From: Desulfoscipio sp. XC116
GTDB taxonomy: Bacteria > Bacillota > Desulfotomaculia > Desulfotomaculales > Desulfallaceae
Assembly: GCF_039851975.1 (NCBI RefSeq)
Contig: NZ_CP156660.1
Coordinates: forward strand, 2,981,035 to 3,045,034
Reading direction: 5' to 3'
DNA: 64,000 nt
Part shown: one piece after another, positions 17,020 to 26,207 of the stretch
How the letters are laid out: each line of letters opens with the position of its first letter
Position numbering within the stretch: position 1 is the stretch's first letter
Notes under the pieces: model-generated
The model's input: only the letters and a program-made list of their open reading frames with translations
Told to the model about the DNA's origin: nothing
Database searches by the model: none
Made by a program: the position numbers and the translations under genes

Positions 17020-19062
17020 TTGACCAAATATAAACTGGCTGTGGACACCGGCGGCACATTTACCGATTTTTGCCTGCTGGGCGACAACGGTAGATTATTA
17101 ATTGCCAAGGAACCTTCAACCCCTGATGACCCTTCCCGCGCAGTACTGGAGGGTATAAAAAAAATAGCTTCACAGCAAGGCATACGGCTCCGGGAGATTA
17201 ATTTTGTACTGCACGGCACCACGGTAGCCACAAACGCCATATTAGAGCAAAAAGGCGCCCGCACCGCATTGATCACTACCCGCGGTTTTAGAGACATTAT
17301 TTTTATCGGACGTCAAAATCGCCCGCATCTATACAATTTTTGGGCACAAAAACCGGCCCCGCTTTTGCCCCGCCACATGGTGTTGGAAATTGAAGAACGA
17401 ATTTTAGCGGACGGCAGCGTTAAAACCAGGCTTGGGAAAGAAGACATAAACAACCTTATAGAACAATTAAGACAGTCCGGCGCCGAATCGGCAGCCGTGT
17501 GTTTATTGCATGCCTATGCCAATCCCGAGCATGAAATAATAATTAAGGAAGCACTGCGAAAAGAATTGCCTCACCTATCCATAACCATTTCCTCGGAAAT
17601 ACTACCGGAATTCAGAGAGTATGAGCGCACCAGCACCACGGTAATCAACGCCCTGGTCAAGCCCAAAGTGGACCGCTATGTCAGCCGGCTGGCCCAAAAT
17701 TTACGTTCCGCCGGTGTTGAAAGCGAACTGTTCATTATGCAATCCAACGGCGGGGTAATTACCGCCCCCCAAGCCCGGCAGCAGAGCGCGCGCACCGTGT
17801 TAAGCGGCCCGGCGGGCGGCGTACTGGCCGGTGTTTATATAGCCCGCCAAACCGGTCACAACAATTTGTTAACCGCGGATATAGGCGGCACCAGTATGGA
17901 TATCTGTCTCATTCACAGGCAAGAACCCCGCTTTACAACAGAAGGAAGCATCGGTGGCCATCCACTGCGGCTGCCCATGCTGGACATCCACACCATCGGC
18001 GCGGGGGGAGGCAGTATCGCTTGGATTGACACAGGTGGAGCACTGCGGGTAGGCCCACGCAGCGCCGGATCCATACCCGGACCGGCCTGCTACAACCTGG
18101 GGGGACACGAGCCCACGGTAACGGACGCCAACATGGTACTGGGCCGGCTGACCCCGGAAGACTTTGCCGGACTGGATAATATAAGCACGGAAATGGCCGC
18201 CCGGCATGTCGATGAAAAAATAGGCCGCCCGCTGGGGTTAACCCCGGAGGCGGCCGCCGAGGGTGTTATCAAAGTGGTGAACGCCAACATGGTCCGGGCT
18301 ATGCGCGTTATATCGGTGCAAAGAGGTTTTGACCCGCGCGACTTCACACTGGTGCCCTTTGGCGGAGCGGGACCGCTGCAAGCCGTGGAACTGGCCCGGG
18401 AGATGGGCATCCCACGCATTTTGATACCGCCCCACCCCGGGGTCACCTCGGCCTGGGGTATGCTTTCCGCAGACGTGCGCCATGATTATTCCATTACTCA
18501 CGTCACGGATTTAGCACCCGACGCTTGCCCCGGTATCAATGCCATTTATGATGATTTAGCCAAACAAGGAAGCGGAGATTTAACCGGGGAAGGGTTCGAC
18601 AAATCACAAATCAATTTGAGCCGGTTTATGGATTTACGCTACCGGGGACAGTCCTATGAGCTAACTATAGCCATACCCGACAACGAGCTCATCGGAGCCG
18701 ATCTTTTAGTCATTGGGCAGCGTTTTCACCGCCGTCATCTGCAGCATTACGGTTACTGCCGGGAAAAAGCGGCAGTGGAAATCGTCACGCTGAGGCTGGC
18801 CGCCACCGGCAGACTGCCCAAGCTGCAGCCTCGCACCCGGCCATCAGGCGAACTGCCGGGCAGTTCCAGCACCAGGCGGGTATATATGAACGGTTCCTAC
18901 CACGATGTGCCGGTGTACGAAAGACGGTTAACCGGACCGGGCTGGCGCATCCAGGGACCGGCCGTGGTCACGCAGGCTGACACTACCACACTTATCTGGC
19001 CGGGCAATAACGCCCGTTGTGACCGCTGGGGCAACATTATCATCGAAACGGGGGTGCGCTAA
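17020..19062 (+). CDS. Hydantoinase/oxoprolinase family protein, subunit A type
   Basis: The 680-residue protein is of the HyuA/N-methylhydantoinase A family, with two actin-like ATPase phosphate loops (VDTGGTFTDF at 8-17 and ADIGGTSMDICLI further in) and the central LSGPAGG motif. Members form ATP-dependent complexes with the HyuB-type subunit that open hydantoin or 5-oxoproline rings; acetone and acetophenone carboxylases use the same folds. The start is TTG with AGGTGA six bases upstream. The gene ends two bases before the partner gene, so the two are an operon. The substrate cannot be fixed because no dedicated transporter or racemase is adjacent. Confidence 0.9.
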   Translation: MTKYKLAVDTGGTFTDFCLLGDNGRLLIAKEPSTPDDPSRAVLEGIKKIASQQGIRLREINFVLHGTTVATNAILEQKGARTALITTRGFRDIIFIGRQNRPHLYNFWAQKPAPLLPRHMVLEIEERILADGSVKTRLGKEDINNLIEQLRQSGAESAAVCLLHAYANPEHEIIIKEALRKELPHLSITISSEILPEFREYERTSTTVINALVKPKVDRYVSRLAQNLRSAGVESELFIMQSNGGVITAPQARQQSARTVLSGPAGGVLAGVYIARQTGHNNLLTADIGGTSMDICLIHRQEPRFTTEGSIGGHPLRLPMLDIHTIGAGGGSIAWIDTGGALRVGPRSAGSIPGPACYNLGGHEPTVTDANMVLGRLTPEDFAGLDNISTEMAARHVDEKIGRPLGLTPEAAAEGVIKVVNANMVRAMRVISVQRGFDPRDFTLVPFGGAGPLQAVELAREMGIPRILIPPHPGVTSAWGMLSADVRHDYSITHVTDLAPDACPGINAIYDDLAKQGSGDLTGEGFDKSQINLSRFMDLRYRGQSYELTIAIPDNELIGADLLVIGQRFHRRHLQHYGYCREKAAVEIVTLRLAATGRLPKLQPRTRPSGELPGSSSTRRVYMNGSYHDVPVYERRLTGPGWRIQGPAVVTQADTTTLIWPGNNARCDRWGNIIIETGVR

Positions 19063-19064
19063 AT

Positions 19065-20750
19065 ATGCATAAACAGATGACTGCCGATCCCATCACCCTG
19101 GAGGTGCTGCGCAACGCGCTACAGTCTGTGGCGGAGGAAATGGGCGTCACTCTCACCCGCACCGCCCTTTCACCCAACATTAAGGACCGAAAGGATTGTT
19201 CCACCGCTATACATACCACTACAGGCAGCCTGGTGGCCCAGGCGGAACATATTCCCCTGCATCTGGGGCTCATGCCCACCGTTGTCAAGGCGGTCCTGGA
19301 ACATTTTCCCGCGCAGGAACTTGCCCCCGGGGACGCTATAATGATTAATGACCCTTACATCAGCGGCTCCCACTTGCCGGATATATGCCTCATTTCCCCC
19401 GTTTTTTACGGGGAACAGCCTATCGCCCTGGTGGCCAATCTGGCCCATCACGTTGATGTAGGAGGCGCGACACCGGGCAGCATGTCCACATCCACCACGG
19501 AAATATTCCAGGAAGGGATTAGGATACCCCCCGTTAAAATATGCAGCCGGGGGTGCATCAACCAGGATTTACTGAATGTACTGGCTCACAACGTGCGTAC
19601 CTCCGAAGAATTTTACGGTGACATCCAGGCCCAGCTATCGGCCAACCAGGTGGGCGTACAAAGACTGCAGGAGTTAGCCCGCAGGACAGGTATAGATACG
19701 CTGATCTTTTATATGCAGGCCATAATTAATTACGCCGAGCGAAGAATTCGCCTGGCCTTAAAAAACATACCCACAGGTGTTTATTGTTTCAGTGATTATC
19801 TGGAAGGGGACGGCATTACCGAAGAATTAATTAAAATCGCCGCCACCGTACATATTGGAGAGGATATGGTGAAGGTTGATTTCACAGGCACCGGCCCACA
19901 GGCAAAGGGCCCCGTTAACGCTACCCGGGGCGTAACTCTGGCCTGCGTTTATTTTGCCGTTAAAGCAGTTGCCGACCCGGATTTGCCGGCCAGCGAAGGT
20001 ATCGCCCGAGCGGCGGATATCATCACCCCGCCCGGCACACTGGTCAACCCGCGCTTTCCCGCTCCTGTAGCCCACGCCAACATCAATACCGCCCAGCGGA
20101 TTACCGATGTAGTGCTTGGCGCTCTGGCCCAAGCCGTGCCCCACCGGGTAACCGCCGCCGGTACAGGCAGCATGAGCAACTTTACCATCGGCGGTCAAAA
20201 TGCCCGCGATGATTATTATTCCTACGTGGAAACTTACGGTGGCGGGCAGGGGGCCAAATACAACCAGGACGGACTTGACGGAGTACACGTAAATATGACC
20301 AACACGCTGAACACACCGGTGGAAGTGATAGAAATGAATTACCCCCTGCTAGTGGGAAAATACGGATTAATCCCCGATTCGGGCGGGCCGGGCCAATACA
20401 GAGGCGGCACCGGACTGGTAAGGCAAATTACGGTTTTACAAGACGCCATGGTGTCGGTCAGCACAGAGAGAAATGTACAACCTCCCTGGGGGCTGCAGGG
20501 AGGCGCACCGGGCCGCGGCTCCCTGTGCAGCATTAAACTGCCAAACAGTACCCAAGAAGTTATGCCCGGCAAATGCACCAGAGCTGTTCCGAAAGGCACC
20601 GTTATTACCCTGGAAACAGCCGGAGGCGGCGGCTTTGGCACCCCACGGGACCGTTCCCCGGAAGCCGCACGCCAGGATGTAAAAAGCGGGCTGGTCTCCA
20701 AAGATGCCGCATGGAAACAATACGGAGCGGCATTAGATAAAGATGAATAG
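19065..20750 (+). CDS. Hydantoinase family protein, subunit B type
   Basis: The 561-residue partner of the preceding subunit belongs to the HyuB (hydantoinase B/oxoprolinase) family: ITLEVLRNALQSVAEEM at the start, the metal-site region NDPYISGSHLPDI with HHVDVGG, and the Gly-rich C-terminus GGGGFGTPRDR. In characterised members this subunit binds the metal and hydrolyses the phosphorylated substrate made by subunit A. The GGGGGTG ribosome site overlaps the end of the first gene. A structured dispersed repeat starts directly at its stop codon. Confidence 0.92.
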   Translation: MHKQMTADPITLEVLRNALQSVAEEMGVTLTRTALSPNIKDRKDCSTAIHTTTGSLVAQAEHIPLHLGLMPTVVKAVLEHFPAQELAPGDAIMINDPYISGSHLPDICLISPVFYGEQPIALVANLAHHVDVGGATPGSMSTSTTEIFQEGIRIPPVKICSRGCINQDLLNVLAHNVRTSEEFYGDIQAQLSANQVGVQRLQELARRTGIDTLIFYMQAIINYAERRIRLALKNIPTGVYCFSDYLEGDGITEELIKIAATVHIGEDMVKVDFTGTGPQAKGPVNATRGVTLACVYFAVKAVADPDLPASEGIARAADIITPPGTLVNPRFPAPVAHANINTAQRITDVVLGALAQAVPHRVTAAGTGSMSNFTIGGQNARDDYYSYVETYGGGQGAKYNQDGLDGVHVNMTNTLNTPVEVIEMNYPLLVGKYGLIPDSGGPGQYRGGTGLVRQITVLQDAMVSVSTERNVQPPWGLQGGAPGRGSLCSIKLPNSTQEVMPGKCTRAVPKGTVITLETAGGGGFGTPRDRSPEAARQDVKSGLVSKDAAWKQYGAALDKDE

Positions 20751-20855
20751 CGAACTCGTTCAGCCAAGGCTGAACATCAGGGCTTCAGATGGGGATTCCA
20801 CCCCACCTGAAGCAAAAATAGGAACTCCCACTTATAATAAGTGAGAGTCTTGGAT
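20751..20855 (+). repeat. Structured dispersed repeat, family A, copy 1
   Basis: This is a sequence of about 105 bp with three hairpins in a row: GTTCAGCC..GGCTGAAC, CTTCAGATGGGG..CCCCACCTGAAG, and ACTCCCACTTAT..AAGTGAGAGT. Close relatives start at 24428 and 50927, always just after a + strand stop codon. The chain of hairpins recalls subterminal structures of IS200/IS605-type elements. Confidence 0.75.
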
Positions 20856-20921
20856 TTGATCAAATTCAAACTTAAATTCAAATTAATAACGATTTTAATA
20901 GATAACGACATGCTTTAGGAC

Positions 20922-21152
20922 TTAATTTCTTACAACATAAACCACGTGATATTTTTCCTTTTCAATATCCTGCTGCATATCTTCCGCTCTGATATTGCTC
21001 GGGTCGTACTCCACCCTCACCAGCTTTGTATGCATATCCACACCGATGTCCAACACTCCCGAGTATTTGTGCAGGGCGTTAATAACATTGACCTTGTCGG
21101 TTTCATCTTCTATGCCTTCCACTTTGAAAGTAACGGATTCCACATCAACCAC
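20922..21152 (-). CDS. HMA-fold (heavy-metal-associated) small protein lacking the CxxC motif
   Basis: This 76-residue protein has the ferredoxin-like pattern of metallochaperones such as CopZ: VTFKVEGI, a helix, GVLDIGVDMHTKLVRVEYDP, a helix, and VVYVVRN. Where CopZ has GMxCxxC, it has GIEDETDK, so it cannot bind copper in the usual way. It may have kept the fold for another role. The start is a GTG close behind AGGTGGG; a GTG three codons downstream is an alternative. The family relation is moderately firm, the function unknown. Confidence 0.6.
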   Translation of the reverse strand: MVDVESVTFKVEGIEDETDKVNVINALHKYSGVLDIGVDMHTKLVRVEYDPSNIRAEDMQQDIEKEKYHVVYVVRN

Positions 21153-21416
21153 CCCACCTGTTATTATTTAAAGTGTAGTTTATAATACTATCGCCGAAAG
21201 CCGGAAAAACGTTTTGAGAAAATACCACAAGCATCTAAATCCGGTCTAAAATTGACATTATGGAGTTAATTAAAACTAATGGTCTTCATATATCTTTCGA
21301 TAGTACGAAGGTTATTATGCGGGGAACATTTTTTCCAACCCGGCAGGATAAATAAAATATTAGTCTAATTATCTAGAAATGAATGAATGCTCATTTTGGA
21401 CAAGGTGGTGAAGATT

Positions 21417-22193
21417 TTGACTTACCAAACCATAACTTATGAATTAAAGGAACATGTGGCCTGGTTAACCCTCAACAGGCCAAAAAGTTTTAACGCCATT
21501 AATCTTGAGCTGGCTCAAGATTTTACCGGAGCGCTGCGGCAAGCTGAACAAGACGATAATGTCCGCGTCTTGGTGGTTACCGGATCTGAAAAAGCTTTTT
21601 GCGCCGGCGGTGATTTGTCCTGGTTGATGGCATCGGACGACAACCTAAAGAAGAGGCAGATATTAGATAACGCCGCGACAGTCATAACCATGCTGGACAG
21701 GCTAAGTAAACCCGTCATTGCCGCAGTAAACGGCGCGGTAGCCGGAGCGGGCACAGCGGTGGCCATGGCCTGCGACATGGTACTGGCAGCGGAAAACGCC
21801 AAATTTGCGCCGAACTTTGTAAATATTGCCGCTGTACCCGACAGCGGGGCCTCCTGGTTTCTGCCGCGCTATACAGGCTATCACAAAGCAGCGGAATTAA
21901 TGCTCACCGGGCGCATGCTTGATGCCGGGGAGTGCTGTGAGCTGGGCATTTTTAATCGTGTGGTAGCGGCGGAAGATTTACACCGGGAAACATTAAAACT
22001 AGCGCGGAAACTAGCTGCCGGTCCCCAGCGAGCGATACGTTATATCAAGCAAATGCTCAAGTTAAGCGATCAGAACACTCTCGCCGCTCAGTTGGAAGCG
22101 GAGGCCTCTATGCAGCTTATGGCCTGGTCGGATGATGATTTCCCGGAAGGTGTAAACGCATTTTTACAAAAAAGAAAGCCTAATTTTAAATAA
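21417..22193 (+). CDS. Enoyl-CoA hydratase/isomerase family protein, PaaG-like
   Basis: This crotonase-fold protein of 258 residues has the oxyanion-hole motifs FCAGGDL and NGAVAGAGTAVAMACD, which bind the acyl-CoA carbonyl. The second catalytic position lies in the motif AAVPDSGASWFLPR: an Asp stands where hydratases have Glu, the pattern of PaaG-type isomerases, so isomerase or another crotonase activity is more likely than plain hydration. The TTG at 21417 is the better start because AAGGTGGT lies about six bases upstream; the ATG at 21387 has no site. It is a single gene followed by a terminator. Confidence 0.88.
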   Translation: MTYQTITYELKEHVAWLTLNRPKSFNAINLELAQDFTGALRQAEQDDNVRVLVVTGSEKAFCAGGDLSWLMASDDNLKKRQILDNAATVITMLDRLSKPVIAAVNGAVAGAGTAVAMACDMVLAAENAKFAPNFVNIAAVPDSGASWFLPRYTGYHKAAELMLTGRMLDAGECCELGIFNRVVAAEDLHRETLKLARKLAAGPQRAIRYIKQMLKLSDQNTLAAQLEAEASMQLMAWSDDDFPEGVNAFLQKRKPNFK

Positions 22194-22525
22194 TCAATAT
22201 GCTGTTTAATCCCAATTATATTTTCTCAGACCAATAGAAGCCACCGGCCCATCAAGAACGGTGGCTTTTCATTTTAAAATCCATGTACCTTGGACAGCCC
22301 TACCCATTATACATAACATCCGAAAGGCTTCCCGCCCGATTATTTTATGCTCCGGAGGACATCGTCATTTTTTAGCAAATCCAAGCGGCAAACTTAGACA
22401 AGCCCTGGCCGCGTTAGCAACATGGCAGTCTATTAAGATTTTTCCGCCCATGATATACTATTAGGTGGTAAAACCCACGCATCGTTATGCAATTGATATC
22501 GGTACGGGAAAGGAACGGATAATAG
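22194..22525. other. Intergenic stretch between crotonase and PPC genes
   Basis: Apart from the terminator near 22238-22270, I see no conserved element or gene in this 332-bp stretch. The GGGAAAGGAACGG ribosome site of the next gene is at its right end. Confidence 0.5.
22238..22270 (+). terminator. Intrinsic terminator after the crotonase gene
   Basis: AGCCACCG pairs with CGGTGGCT around a 13-base loop and is followed by TTTTCATTTT. Confidence 0.8.
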
Positions 22526-22966
22526 ATGCAATACACACAAGGGAAAATAGGACGCGTCTTCGTTGCCCGGGTGGAGCACGGAGACGATTTGCTTGCGGAA
22601 TTAAAGAAGCTGGCCGGGCAAGAAAAAATCGAGGCGGGTATTTTTTATGCTATCGGCGCTATAAAGGAAGCCTCCCTGGTGGTCGGACCCAAAGCATGCA
22701 CTCGTACCCCGGAAGCAGTCCGGCGTAATTTTAACGACTGCCGTGAAATGATCGGTATAGGCACAATTTTTCAGGATAACGGCGCACCGGCACTGCACCT
22801 GCACGGAGCCCTGGGCAAGGGCGACACCGCCTTAATGGGCTGCATCAGGGGCGAATCGGAAGTCTACCTGGTGGCGGAGGTGATTATTCTCGAGCTGTTG
22901 GACACCGGAGCCGTCAGAGAATTCGATGCGGCATCCGAACTTAAAATACTTAGCTTTTTACGATAA
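22526..22966 (+). CDS. PPC (DUF296) domain protein
   Basis: The 146-residue protein matches the PPC/DUF296 fold along its whole length: FVARVEHGDDLLAELKKLA, GIFYAIGAIKEASL, the histidine pair in PALHLHGALG, and GGESEVYLVAEV-like sequence near the C-terminus. Stand-alone bacterial and archaeal members form trimers and are often annotated as DNA-binding, but the histidine cluster suggests metal binding, and their physiological role is not established. It appears to be a single gene. Confidence 0.85.
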   Translation: MQYTQGKIGRVFVARVEHGDDLLAELKKLAGQEKIEAGIFYAIGAIKEASLVVGPKACTRTPEAVRRNFNDCREMIGIGTIFQDNGAPALHLHGALGKGDTALMGCIRGESEVYLVAEVIILELLDTGAVREFDAASELKILSFLR

Positions 22967-23113
22967 CGGCAAGGCTGCTTTAGCGCCAAATGTGACCAAA
23001 ATCACACCGCAGGTAAACTAATTTTACTGATATACGGAAAACCTCCCGGTATACTTAAACCATATGTGAATCATCTGCGTTAAACAAGTATCTATAATAT
23101 GGGAGGCTACAGC

Positions 23114-23710
23114 ATGAATTTTTTTACCATAAAAAAATGCCGCAACTGCCCCAACCGGGTGGTGGATTTAGACATGTTGGAAAACGAACTGCTGCAAGTG
23201 CTGGATAACTGCCGATTTAACATCCGCGCAGGATCGAAAATAGATAATGACCGCCCCCTGCACCACCAAATGTTTCACCTGGCCCTGGCCGGCTGCCCCA
23301 ATTCCTGCAGCCAGCCCCAGATTAAAGACTTTGGCGTTCAGGGACAGGCCGTCCCGGAAGTAGGCGAAGGATGCAGTAAATGTGGCGCCTGCATCGAAGT
23401 ATGCGCCGAGGCCGCTATAAGCATGGCGGAGGAAAAGGCCATCATTGACCGCGGCGCCTGCCTTAATTGCGGACAGTGCGCCCGCGCTTGCCCCACCGGG
23501 GCATTGCATTTAAACAAGGTAGGTTACAAAGTGCTGGCCGGGGGCAAACTTGGACGGCACCCCCGTTTGGCCACCGAATTAATGGCCATGGCCGACACAG
23601 GCGATGTGGCCGCATCGCTTAAACGCTGCGTGGAGTTGTTTATTAATGAAGGCCGTCCCGGTGAAAGATTGGGCAGTGTACTGGACCGAACTGATAAAGA
23701 ATTTAATTAG
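23114..23710 (+). CDS. Ferredoxin with siroheme-reductase-like motif
   Basis: The 198-residue cytoplasmic protein combines two parts. Residues about 45-90 carry [21 protein letters not shown], the second cysteine pair of the siroheme/[4Fe-4S] site in sulfite and nitrite reductases; the first pair is not present in the usual form, although two N-terminal cysteines exist (CRNCPN). Residues about 95-140 hold two [4Fe-4S] ferredoxin motifs ([22 protein letters not shown]). Full reductases such as DsrAB or AsrC are larger, so this is a reduced relative, perhaps an electron carrier. The ATG at 23114 has GGGAGG eight bases upstream. It lies 11 bp before the menaquinone methyltransferase gene. Confidence 0.75.
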   Translation: MNFFTIKKCRNCPNRVVDLDMLENELLQVLDNCRFNIRAGSKIDNDRPLHHQMFHLALAGCPNSCSQPQIKDFGVQGQAVPEVGEGCSKCGACIEVCAEAAISMAEEKAIIDRGACLNCGQCARACPTGALHLNKVGYKVLAGGKLGRHPRLATELMAMADTGDVAASLKRCVELFINEGRPGERLGSVLDRTDKEFN

Positions 23711-23721
23711 AAGGGAAATCT

Positions 23722-24429
23722 ATGCATCAATCGAAAGAAGAACGCGTACATGACGTATTTGAATCGATTTCAGGTAAATATGACTTTATGAATTCGGTGA
23801 TCAGCTTCCAACGGCACAAAGCCTGGCGCAGGGATACCATGCGGCGCATGCGAGTGCAAAAAGGCCAGATGGCGCTGGATGTATGCTGCGGAACGGCTGA
23901 CTGGACCATTGCCCTGGCCAAAGCCGTCGGTCCGGAAGGAGCAATCTATGGGCTGGATTTCAGTCAAAATATGCTCCAAATCGGCCGGGAAAAGGTACAA
24001 GCCCGGAACCTGCGGCACGTGCGGCTTATCCACGGCAATGCCATGGAATTACCGTTTGCCGACAATTCCTTCGATCACGTGACCATTGGCTTCGGCCTGC
24101 GTAATGTTCCGGACTACCTGCAAGTACTGCGGGAAATGAGCCGGGTGGCCAGGCCGGGCGGCCAAGTAGTCTGCCTGGAAACATCCCAACCGGCCATGCC
24201 GGTATTCAGACAACTGTATTACGTCTATTTTGGCTACGTGATGCCGTTTCTGGGTAAGCTGCTGGCTAAGAGCTACAAGCAATACTCCTGGCTGCAGGAA
24301 TCGGCCAGGGATTTTCCCGGCTGCCGGGAACTGGCGGATATGTTCCGGCAGGCCGGACTGGTCGATATAGAAGTAAAAGCGTACACCGGAGGAGTAGCCG
24401 CCATGCACCTGGGGCGCAAACCAAAGTAA
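23722..24429 (+). CDS. menG: Demethylmenaquinone methyltransferase
   Basis: The 235-residue class I SAM-dependent methyltransferase has the UbiE/MenG features: [21 protein letters not shown] region, motif [19 protein letters not shown], the GNAMELPF motif and GFGLRNV. It performs the last step of menaquinone synthesis. A quinone in an anaerobe implies a membrane electron chain, and the siroheme/ferredoxin gene just upstream in the same transcript may be functionally linked. AGAAGGGAA precedes the ATG. Confidence 0.93.
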   Translation: MHQSKEERVHDVFESISGKYDFMNSVISFQRHKAWRRDTMRRMRVQKGQMALDVCCGTADWTIALAKAVGPEGAIYGLDFSQNMLQIGREKVQARNLRHVRLIHGNAMELPFADNSFDHVTIGFGLRNVPDYLQVLREMSRVARPGGQVVCLETSQPAMPVFRQLYYVYFGYVMPFLGKLLAKSYKQYSWLQESARDFPGCRELADMFRQAGLVDIEVKAYTGGVAAMHLGRKPK

Positions 24430-24526
24430 ACTTGTTCGGCTATAAGCTGAACATCAGGGCTCCGGATGGGATTCTACCCCGCCTGAAGTGAAAAATAGAA
24501 CTCCCACTTATAGAAGCGGAAGTCTT
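24428..24526 (+). repeat. Structured dispersed repeat, family A, copy 2
   Basis: This is homologous to 20751-20855 across about 100 bp, with substitutions that mostly fall in loops or wobble positions. It begins at the menG stop codon. Confidence 0.75.
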
Positions 24527-24545
24527 AGAAATCAGATGATTAATT

Positions 24546-24590
24546 AAAGACGTTTGCATTGTTCACCGGAATATGCATAACGTCTTTTTA
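24546..24590 (+). terminator. Intrinsic terminator after menG
   Basis: AAAGACGTT and AACGTCTTT pair, extended inward by TGCAT/ATGCA, and TTTTTA follows. Confidence 0.75.
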
Positions 24591-24669
24591 GGGTTTGTTA
24601 TCCGACAGCATCAAGCCCAACTGCCAAAGCTAAAATCGCCGCAACAAGCGGGAACCGTCCTCACCTGCT

Positions 24670-25422
24670 CTACAGGTATTTCCACGGACAAAGCCTGCGT
24701 TCCAAACAATCGAGTATCATATAAATAATAAAGCCCAGCAAGCCCATGGCAATAATACCGGCGAACATTTCCCGGAAAGCATACCGGGACCAGGCATCCA
24801 GCAAATAATAGCCCAGGCCCTCCCGGCTGACAATGGTTTCCGAAAAAAATAAAATTGCAATAGCCGTACCCGAGGCAATACGCAGCGAGGTAAGCACCTC
24901 GGGCAACACCGCGGGCCATACCACGTGCTTGTAGATATCATACTGGCGTGCGCCAAGCGATTTTATGGAATTAATCACCGCCGTATTAATACCCCGGGCG
25001 GCGTCTCTTATGGGGACCAGGATTTGAAAAAAAACCACCAGGGTTATCAAAAAGATTTTAGAGATATCCCCTATACCAAGGAGCACCATTAATACCGGCA
25101 GAAATACAATTTTGGGCACCGGATAAACCAGGTACAAAACAGGAGCCGCATAACGGTCCAGCCTCGCCTCCCGACCCAGCACCATTCCCAAAGGTATAGC
25201 TATTGCCAGTGATGCAACCAGGCTCACCAACACCCGGTAGCTGCTAATAATAAAATGCCGCCATAAACCGCGCGTCAATTCCTGAAAAAACGTAGCCAAT
25301 GCCGGCAGCGGTTCAGGCAGAGCGGGATTATCCAGCGCCACGGCCAGCAGCTCCCAGCCCAGCAGCAAACCGGCTATGGAAACTATGATAGCTAATAAAT
25401 TTTTGTATTTTAGTTTAGGCAT
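24670..25422 (-). CDS. ABC transporter permease, NitT/TauT type
   Basis: The 250-residue membrane protein has about six transmembrane segments and the cytoplasmic EAA-like loop (SIKSLGARQYDIYKHVVWPAVLPEVLTSLRIASG) that docks on the ATPase. It resembles SsuC/TauC/NrtB permeases. It is the last gene of a three-gene operon: binding lipoprotein, ATPase, permease. The start is ATG at 25422; the preceding TTG is less likely. Substrates in this family include sulfonates, nitrate, pyrimidine precursors and taurine; nothing nearby identifies the one used here. Confidence 0.9.
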   Translation of the reverse strand: MPKLKYKNLLAIIVSIAGLLLGWELLAVALDNPALPEPLPALATFFQELTRGLWRHFIISSYRVLVSLVASLAIAIPLGMVLGREARLDRYAAPVLYLVYPVPKIVFLPVLMVLLGIGDISKIFLITLVVFFQILVPIRDAARGINTAVINSIKSLGARQYDIYKHVVWPAVLPEVLTSLRIASGTAIAILFFSETIVSREGLGYYLLDAWSRYAFREMFAGIIAMGLLGFIIYMILDCLERRLCPWKYL

Positions 25423-25439
25423 CAATAAATCTACCCCGT

Positions 25440-26207
25440 TTACGGCACCAGTTTTTCACGCAATATCGTGGTCAAAGCGTGAAATTGAGCTGATTTTCGG
25501 TAACCCGGCTCCCCTGCCCCGGGATTGTCCACAATATCCAAGACCCGTCCCGGATGGCCGGACAGCACAATAATTTGCCGCCCCAAGAAAATGGCTTCTT
25601 CTATACTGTGGGTTACCAGCACAATAGTCATCCGTTTGCCCTGCCATATTTGCAGCATTTGTCTTTGCAGCTTTTCCCGGGTTAAAGCATCCAGTGAAGA
25701 AAACGGCTCGTCCATCAATAGCAGGTCGGGCTCCAAAGCCAGGGCCCTGGCGATACCGATGCGCTGCCGCTGACCGCCGCTCAGCTGAGAAGGATAACGG
25801 TCCCGCAGTTCCCACAGCCCCACCTCGGCCAGTACCCGTTTTACCGCGGATTGTTTTTGGCCCCCTTTTATACCCCTGATTTCCAAGCCCAGTCCCACGT
25901 TATCAAAAACCTTTTTCCAGGGCAGCAACCCGTAGTCTTGCAAAATAAGTGCCGTCTGTCTGCGCAGAGGGGCCACCGGCTCCTTATCTACCAGCACCTT
26001 ACCGGAAAATTTACCCAACAAGCCGGACAGCACATATAACAAGGTTGACTTGCCACAGCCCGACGGGCCGATGAGCGCGCAGGTACTGCCTTGAGGTATA
26101 TCAAAAGATACTTCCCGCAAGGCAGGCACCACCTGTTGCCGCTGACGGTAGTCCACCGATAAATCTTTTACTTCAACCATTAGTAATTGTTGCAAGGAAT
26201 TTATCAC
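25440..26207 (-). CDS. ABC transporter ATP-binding protein, NitT/TauT type
   Basis: The 255-residue ATPase has Walker A GPSGCGKST, Q-loop LQDYGLLPWKKV, signature LSGGQRQRIGIARAL, Walker B LLLMDEPFSSLD and the switch His in VTHSIEEAIFLG. The Q-loop sequence is typical of SsuB/TauB/NrtD. The GTG start overlaps the stop of the binding-protein gene by four bases; an ATG nine codons downstream (26180) is a fair alternative start. It energises import by the adjacent permease. Confidence 0.93.
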   Translation of the reverse strand: MINSLQQLLMVEVKDLSVDYRQRQQVVPALREVSFDIPQGSTCALIGPSGCGKSTLLYVLSGLLGKFSGKVLVDKEPVAPLRRQTALILQDYGLLPWKKVFDNVGLGLEIRGIKGGQKQSAVKRVLAEVGLWELRDRYPSQLSGGQRQRIGIARALALEPDLLLMDEPFSSLDALTREKLQRQMLQIWQGKRMTIVLVTHSIEEAIFLGRQIIVLSGHPGRVLDIVDNPGAGEPGYRKSAQFHALTTILREKLVP

